A DNA stretch of 64,000 bases from Myxococcus terminator_A (GTDB lineage Bacteria; Myxococcota; Myxococcia; Myxococcales; Myxococcaceae). Both the position numbers and the translations under genes were made by a program. Under the pieces are notes generated by a model. The model saw only the letters and a program-made list of their open reading frames with translations, did no database searches and had not been told where the DNA came from. Within the stretch, counting starts at the first letter, position 1. Each line of letters opens with the position of its first letter. Positions 59,867-64,000 of this stretch are shown piece after piece. The stretch lies in the NCBI GenBank assembly GCA_049194865.1, contig JBLZWL010000143.1:19555-83554 (forward strand), written 5' to 3'.

Positions 59867-60935
59867 AGTCGACCCGGTGACGGGCGCCGCCGCGGTGCCC
59901 ATCTACCAGGTCTCCATGTTCGACCAGCCGGGCCTGGAGCACTCCGGCGAGTTCGACTACGCCCGCTCCGGCAACCCCACGCGCAAGGCGCTGGAGGGCG
60001 TGCTCGCGTCGCTGGACGAGGGCGCCGGGGCCTTCGCCTTCGGCTCCGGCATGGCCGCGCTGTCCACGGTACTGATGCTCTTCAGCGCCGGGGACCACCT
60101 GGTCGTCACCGACGACTGTTACGGCGGTACCTACCGCGTGCTCACCCGGGTGTTCAGCCGCTTCGGGCTCAAGGCCACCTTCGTGGACACCTCCAACCCG
60201 GACGCGGTGCGCGCCGCGTTCCGCCCCAACACCAAGGGGCTCCTCGTCGAGACGGTGAGCAACCCGTTCCTGCGGCGCACCGACGTCACCGCCATGTCCA
60301 TCCTCGCGCGGACGTACGGCGCGCTGCTCATCGTCGACAACACCTTCCTGTCGCCCTACCTCTCGCGTCCGCTCACCGAGGGCGCGGACATCGTCATCCA
60401 CTCCGCCACCAAGTACCTGGGCGGACACAGCGATGTCATCGCGGGGACGGTGGCGGTGAAGACGCCGGAGCTCGCGAAGGAGGTCTACTTCCTCCAGAAC
60501 GCGGTGGGTGCGGTGCTCGGGCCACAGGACTGCTTCCTGCTCCAGCGCGGCATCAAGACGCTGCAGGTCCGCATGGAGCGACAGGTGCGCACGGCCGGAG
60601 CGCTCGCGCGCTGGCTCGGAGGCAGGCCGGAGATTCGAGAGGTCTTCTATCCAGGCACCGGCGCGGTGGTGTCGTTCCGGCTCGCTCATGACTCCATGGC
60701 GGCGACCTTCGTGGACTCGCTGCGGCTGCCGCTGCTCGGCGTGTCGCTGGGCGCGGTGGAGAGCATCATCACCGTGCCGGCGAGGCACTCGCATGCCTCC
60801 GTGCCCGCCGCCGAGCGCGAGCGACGGGGAATCACCGACAGCCTCATCCGCTTCTCGGTGGGACTGGAGGACCTGGAGGACCTGCAAGCGGACCTCGCGC
60901 TCGCGCTGGGCCGGGCATTGAAGGAGGCCGCATGA
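59778..60935 (+). CDS. metC: Cystathionine beta-lyase (MetC type)
   Basis: A 385-residue PLP enzyme that would cleave cystathionine to homocysteine. Motifs: ATRLLHTGHEVDPVTGAAAV, YARSGNPTRKALEGVLA, FGSGMAALSTVLMLF, IVDNTFLSPYLSRPLTEGAD and Lys in HSATKYLGGHSDV. The order metI-metC equals that of the S-box-controlled metIC operon of Bacillus. No start codon lies closer than ATG 59778 to the conserved ATRLLHTG, and GAGG lies six bases upstream, so the gene must begin inside the previous gene. The last segment, HASVPAAERERRGITDSLI, is typical. A lyase/gamma-lyase distinction cannot be made by eye. Confidence 0.85.
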   Translation: MTSSPIWPRRSKGAPSPSSFATRLLHTGHEVDPVTGAAAVPIYQVSMFDQPGLEHSGEFDYARSGNPTRKALEGVLASLDEGAGAFAFGSGMAALSTVLMLFSAGDHLVVTDDCYGGTYRVLTRVFSRFGLKATFVDTSNPDAVRAAFRPNTKGLLVETVSNPFLRRTDVTAMSILARTYGALLIVDNTFLSPYLSRPLTEGADIVIHSATKYLGGHSDVIAGTVAVKTPELAKEVYFLQNAVGAVLGPQDCFLLQRGIKTLQVRMERQVRTAGALARWLGGRPEIREVFYPGTGAVVSFRLAHDSMAATFVDSLRLPLLGVSLGAVESIITVPARHSHASVPAAERERRGITDSLIRFSVGLEDLEDLQADLALALGRALKEAA

Positions 60936-60948
60936 AGGGGAGGTTGGG

Positions 60949-60977
60949 TTGACAGTCTCCGGCGGATTGGTTACGTC
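60949..60977 (+). promoter_or_regulatory. Promoter of the cysK-metNIQ operon
   Basis: TTGACA (60949-60954), a 17-bp spacer, TACGTC (60972-60977); the first match is perfect and the second weak. Transcription would begin about 60983-60985, only 2-4 nt before the leader-peptide ATG at 60987, so the leader may be translated from a leaderless mRNA. Confidence 0.6.
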
Positions 60978-60986
60978 CTGAAGCCG

Positions 60987-61073
60987 ATGCTCTGCTTCGT
61001 CGCTCCGTTCGGGTCCTGTTGTCGCGGCATGTGTTGCCGCGTCACGACGGGTCCGTCCGTTCGAGCGTACTGA
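60987..61073 (+). CDS. Cys-rich leader peptide of the cysK operon
   Basis: A 28-codon frame ATG to TGA reading MLCFVAPFGSCCRG then MCCRVTTGPSVRAY. Five Cys codons (positions 3, 11, 12, 16, 17) fall in two CC pairs. It ends 25 nt before the terminator stem upstream of cysK. This is the layout of amino-acid attenuators: when charged Cys-tRNA is scarce the ribosome would stall at the Cys pairs, leaving 61046-61055 free to pair with the terminator's 5' arm. Family knowledge: polycysteine leaderless small reading frames act this way in mycobacteria. It is too short for a longer ORF list and has no strong Shine-Dalgarno sequence. Confidence 0.72.
   Translation: MLCFVAPFGSCCRGMCCRVTTGPSVRAY
61046..61055 (+). 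promoter_or_regulatory. Antiterminator arm of the leader
   Basis: GACGGGTCCG can pair, with one bulged T, to CGGCCCGTC, the 5' arm of the terminator (61098-61106). It lies in the last third of the leader-peptide codons, so a ribosome reading through would cover it and let the terminator form. Confidence 0.5.
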
Positions 61074-61097
61074 GCGTCCTTCGCGCACAGGCGTGTC

Positions 61098-61140
61098 CGG
61101 CCCGTCCCCCAGAAACCTGGAGACGGGCCGTTCCATTTTC
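61098..61140 (+). terminator. Intrinsic terminator (attenuator) before cysK
   Basis: CGGCCCGTC (61098-61106) pairs perfectly with GACGGGCCG (61122-61130) and the inner CCAG/CTGG adds to the stem; TTCCATTTT follows. It lies 56 nt before the cysK start and 25 nt after the leader-peptide stop, where only regulated termination makes sense. Confidence 0.8.
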
Positions 61141-61195
61141 CCCACACGCCGGGGCGCAGCATCGCGGTCCCGGCCCCCACCACCGAGAGACGCGG

Positions 61196-62164
61196 ATGCC
61201 CAACAACATCTACCCCGACGTGACGCAGCTCATTGGCCGCACGCCCATCATCCGCCTGTCTCGCGTCGGTGGCCCTGACGCAGCCACGCTGCTGGCGAAG
61301 GTCGAGTCCTTCAACCCCGGTGGCAGCGTGAAGGACCGCATCGGCCTGGCGATGATCGAGGACGCGGAGAACAAGGGCCGCCTGCGTCCGGGCATGACGA
61401 TTGTCGAGCCCACCAGCGGAAACACGGGCGTGGCCCTGGCCATGGTCGCCGCGGTGAAGGGCTACCGCATCATCCTCACCATGCCGGAGAGCATGAGCGT
61501 GGAGCGCCGCCGCATCCTGGAGGCCTATGGCGCGGAGCTGGTGCTGACGCCCGCGGCCAAGGGAATGAATGGCGCCGTCGAGGCGGCCGACGAGCTGCTC
61601 AAGGAGCTGGGCCCCAAGGGCTTCATGCCGCAGCAGTTCCGCAACCCGTCCAACCCGGAGATTCACCGTCGCACCACGGCGAAGGAGATTCTGGGAGACC
61701 TGGACGTGCGCAAGCTCGACGCCTTCGTGGTGGGCATCGGCACGGGCGGCACGATTACCGGCGCGGGCAGCGTATTGAAGAAGGAGAACCCGTCGCTGCA
61801 GGTCATCGCGGTGGAGCCGCTGCGCTCGCCCCTGCTTACCCAGGGCAAGGCGGGGCCGCACCGCATCCAGGGCATCGGCGCCAACTTCGTGCCGGAGGTG
61901 CTGGACCGCTCCGTCTACGACGAGGTCATCGACGTCGCGGATGTCGACGCGTACCTCGCCGCGCGGGAGCTGGCGAGCCGTGAGGGGCTGCTCGTCGGAA
62001 TCTCCAGTGGCGCGGCGCTGCACGCGGCCCGTCAGGTGGCCAGGCGTCTGGGGCCCGGCAAGACGGTGCTCACCGTGCTGCCCGACACGGGTGAGCGGTA
62101 CTGGAGCTCGTTCGCGGCGTTCGCCGAGGAGTTGGCGAACACACCGCAGGGAGTCGGTGGATGA
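61196..62164 (+). CDS. cysK: Cysteine synthase A (O-acetylserine sulfhydrylase)
   Basis: A 322-residue PLP enzyme that makes cysteine from O-acetylserine and sulfide. Marks are QLIGRTPIIRLSRV, NPGGSVKDRIG with the PLP Lys, EPTSGNTGVALAM, QFRNPSNPEIHRR, VGIGTGGTITGAGS and GISSGAAL. Full length for CysK. GAGAG precedes ATG 61196; the open frame from 61019 runs through the terminator and is not coding. It ends as ATGA overlapping metN, so cysteine synthesis and methionine import share one transcript and one attenuator. Confidence 0.93.
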   Translation: MPNNIYPDVTQLIGRTPIIRLSRVGGPDAATLLAKVESFNPGGSVKDRIGLAMIEDAENKGRLRPGMTIVEPTSGNTGVALAMVAAVKGYRIILTMPESMSVERRRILEAYGAELVLTPAAKGMNGAVEAADELLKELGPKGFMPQQFRNPSNPEIHRRTTAKEILGDLDVRKLDAFVVGIGTGGTITGAGSVLKKENPSLQVIAVEPLRSPLLTQGKAGPHRIQGIGANFVPEVLDRSVYDEVIDVADVDAYLAARELASREGLLVGISSGAALHAARQVARRLGPGKTVLTVLPDTGERYWSSFAAFAEELANTPQGVGG

Positions 62165-63162
62165 TTGAGCTGCGCGGTATCAGCAAGGTGTACAGGCAGG
62201 GCGGGCGCGAGGTGTCGGCGCTCCAGGACGTGTCGCTGCGGGTGGACCCGGGAGAAGTGTTCGGCGTGCTCGGACAGAGCGGCGCCGGCAAGTCCACGCT
62301 CATCCGCTGCGTCAACCTGCTGGAGCGCCCCACCCAGGGCCGCGTGCGGGTGAATGGGAAGGAGCTGCTGTCGCTGAGTCCCGAGGAGCTGCGCCTGGCG
62401 CGGCAGGGCATCGGGATGATTTTCCAGCACTTCAACCTGTTCTCCTCGCAGACGGTGGCGGCCAACGTCGCGTATCCGCTGGAGGTGGCGGGGCTGCCGC
62501 GCGAGCAGATTCGCGCGCGCGTCGCGGAGCTGCTCTCGCTGGTGGGCCTGTCGGACAAGGCGGACACCTACCCGGCGCGGCTGTCGGGTGGGCAGAAGCA
62601 GCGGGTGGGCATCGCCCGCGCCCTGGCGCCGCGTCCTCGCATCTTGCTGTCCGACGAGGCGACGTCGTCGTTGGACCCGGAGACGACGCGCTCGGTGCTG
62701 TCGCTGCTCCGGGATTTGAACCGACAGCTCGGCCTCACCATCCTGCTCATCACCCACCAGATGGAGGTGGTGAAGGCCATCTGCGACTCGGTGGCCGTGC
62801 TGGAGCAGGGGCGCCTCGTCGAGCAGGGCAAGGTGGTGGAGCTGCTCTCCCGTCCTGGCACGCATCTGCATGGGCTGTGCTACCCGCCCTTCACGACGGG
62901 CGAGAGCGCCGTGCTGCGGGGTGGTCAGCGGGTGGAGCTGTCGCTGTCGGGCGAGCACTCCACGCGCCCCATCCTCTCCACCCTGGCGCGCCGCTTCGAC
63001 GTGGACGCGCACCTGCTGGAGGGCTCGCTGGAGCGCGTGGGCGAGGCTCGCGTGGGTCGGCTGCTCTTCGAGCTCACGGGTGCTCCGGACGCGGTGAGGC
63101 AGGCCCTGGCGTTCCTGCGTGAGCAGGGGTTGACGTCGGAGGAGGCGGCCCATGTCTGGTGA
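62161..63162 (+). CDS. metN: Methionine ABC transporter ATP-binding protein
   Basis: A 333-residue ATPase with Walker A GQSGAGKSTLIRCVNLLERP, Q-loop IFQHFN, signature LSGGQKQRVGIARAL, Walker B ILLSDEATSSLDP and switch His in LLITHQME. The C-terminal ~80 residues (RPILSTLARRFDVDAHLLEG, RVGRLLFELTG) form the NIL/ACT-like domain that binds methionine for trans-inhibition in MetN. That places it as MetN rather than another importer. It overlaps cysK by 4 nt and metI by 11 nt. Confidence 0.93.
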   Translation: MIELRGISKVYRQGGREVSALQDVSLRVDPGEVFGVLGQSGAGKSTLIRCVNLLERPTQGRVRVNGKELLSLSPEELRLARQGIGMIFQHFNLFSSQTVAANVAYPLEVAGLPREQIRARVAELLSLVGLSDKADTYPARLSGGQKQRVGIARALAPRPRILLSDEATSSLDPETTRSVLSLLRDLNRQLGLTILLITHQMEVVKAICDSVAVLEQGRLVEQGKVVELLSRPGTHLHGLCYPPFTTGESAVLRGGQRVELSLSGEHSTRPILSTLARRFDVDAHLLEGSLERVGEARVGRLLFELTGAPDAVRQALAFLREQGLTSEEAAHVW

Positions 63163-63832
63163 GCTGACGCAGGCGCTGTGGGTGGCCACGTTGGAGACGC
63201 TCTACATGACGTCGGTGGCCACGGTGCTGGTGGTGCTCGCGGGGCTGCCGCTGGGCGTGCTGCTGGTGCTGACGGACCGGGGAGGACTGTGGGAGCGCCC
63301 GGCGTTGCACCGTGTGCTGGGCACGCTCGTCAACGTGGGGCGCTCGGTGCCCTTCATCATCTTGATGGTCGCCATCGTTCCGCTGACTCGCCTGCTGGTG
63401 GGCACCACGATTGGCACCACCGCCGCCATCGTTCCGCTGGTCGTCGCGGCGATTCCCTTCATGGGGCGCGTGGTGGAGCAGGGGCTGCGCGAGGTGGACT
63501 CCGGGCTGGTGGAGGCCGCCATCGCCATGGGCTCCACCCACCGGCGCGTCATCTTCCGCGTCCTGCTTCCGGAGGCCCTGCCGTCTCTCGTGCGCGGTAC
63601 GTCGCTCGTGGTTATCAGCCTGCTCGGCTACAGCGCCATGGCGGGCGCCGTGGGCGGAGGTGGGCTGGGAGACCTCGCGGTGAAGTACGGGTACATGCGC
63701 TTCCGCACCGACGTCATGCTGGGCTGCCTCGCCGTGCTGCTCGCGCTGGTGCAGCTCGTGCAGTGGCTGGGTGACGGAGTGGCTGCGCGCTTCGACCACA
63801 CCTCGCCCCACTCCCGCCGCGCACACGACTGA
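63152..63832 (+). CDS. metI: Methionine ABC transporter permease
   Basis: A 226-residue inner-membrane permease with five expected helices. The EAA loop reads EAAIAMGSTHRRVIFRVLLP; GRSVPFIILMVAIVPLTRLLVG and SAMAGAVGGGGLGDLAVKYGY are the MetI hallmarks. It forms the channel for MetN and MetQ. The start overlaps metN by 11 nt. In M. xanthus-type operons this gene is followed by the substrate-binding lipoprotein, as here. Confidence 0.93.
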   Translation: MSGELTQALWVATLETLYMTSVATVLVVLAGLPLGVLLVLTDRGGLWERPALHRVLGTLVNVGRSVPFIILMVAIVPLTRLLVGTTIGTTAAIVPLVVAAIPFMGRVVEQGLREVDSGLVEAAIAMGSTHRRVIFRVLLPEALPSLVRGTSLVVISLLGYSAMAGAVGGGGLGDLAVKYGYMRFRTDVMLGCLAVLLALVQLVQWLGDGVAARFDHTSPHSRRAHD

Positions 63833-63886
63833 AATATCCGCCCGGTCTCGCTGTTGCCCGCGGCCTCTCCCTCGGAATCACACCTC

Positions 63887-64000
63887 ATGAAGCCACCCGC
63901 GTCATTCCTCATCATCCCCCTGGCCTTCGCCGCCGTCTCCGTCGCGTTGCTCGTGGGGACGGGCTGCAAGAAAGCGGAGGCCCCCGTCATCGGCGAGGCG
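63887..64000 (+). CDS. metQ: Methionine-binding lipoprotein, partial
   Basis: The first 38 codons of a lipoprotein (FLIIPLAFAAVSVALL, lipobox VGTGC) at 54 nt after metI; the frame continues past the right edge. By position it is MetQ, the substrate-binding protein; the mature domain is not in the window, so the family cannot be checked directly. Confidence 0.75.
   Translation, partial: MKPPASFLIIPLAFAAVSVALLVGTGCKKAEAPVIGEA

Noticed and set aside
1..64000. CRISPR arrays, rRNA, tRNA, transposons, integrase or prophage genes
   Set aside because: No regularly spaced repeats, no tRNA cloverleaf or rRNA sequence, no transposase or integrase motif was recognised.

Overview
High-GC DNA with dense coding and many lipoproteins, almost certainly a myxobacterium of the Cystobacterineae (Myxococcus, Corallococcus or Pyxidicoccus type). 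Lineage markers are a DUF2378 (TIGR02265) protein, a DUF6310/DUF5953 gene pair, a CorE-type ECF sigma factor with a C-terminal Cys cluster, and a secreted cytochrome/DUF1501 operon. No rRNA, tRNA, CRISPR array or insertion sequence was seen.

Layout. 1-6.6 kb: a partial hutF (histidine degradation), two tandem paralogous lipoproteins, a ferritin-like protein, a SemiSWEET protein, an EamA exporter and a STAS-like protein. 6.7-16.2 kb: a five-gene minus-strand operon of exported proteins (haem-motif proteins, Tat-exported DUF1501 protein, FG-GAP lipoprotein). 16.3-30.2 kb: housekeeping and signalling genes (DUF420, haem oxygenase, phosphoesterase, S8 protease lipoprotein, Lhr helicase, DUF2378, receiver-PAS-histidine kinase, OASS-like enzyme). 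30.3-36.3 kb: a Cys-rich secreted protein followed by a CusCBA-type efflux operon. 36.4-38.8 kb: a peptidoglycan amidase and a candidate lipoprotein toxin/immunity pair. 39.0-55.4 kb: a metal-resistance region. On the plus strand lie an HMBD lipoprotein, a TolC-like lipoprotein and a multicopper oxidase. On the minus strand lie a Rieske oxygenase, a CopA-type ATPase, a GIY-YIG-like fusion, and a six-gene efflux operon ending in the CorE-like sigma factor. The two metal operons share one compound palindromic motif upstream. 55.5-64 kb: methionine/cysteine biosynthesis and uptake, thrA-metI-metC followed by cysK-metN-metI-metQ.

The most striking regulatory signals lie in the last block. A 28-codon reading frame with five Cys codons (two CC pairs), starting about 3 nt from a predicted transcription start, precedes a strong terminator just upstream of cysK. 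A competing antiterminator pairing can be drawn, which looks like a cysteine-responsive attenuator. Upstream of thrA-metI-metC, a promoter is followed by an RNA whose sequence resembles the SAM-I (S-box) core. Together these would let the cell tune Met synthesis by SAM and Cys synthesis plus Met uptake by Cys-tRNA supply.

Starts were moved inward from the longest open frame wherever a signal peptide, Shine-Dalgarno sequence or stop-start overlap favoured a later codon. All functional calls are from motifs read by eye; no database search was possible.
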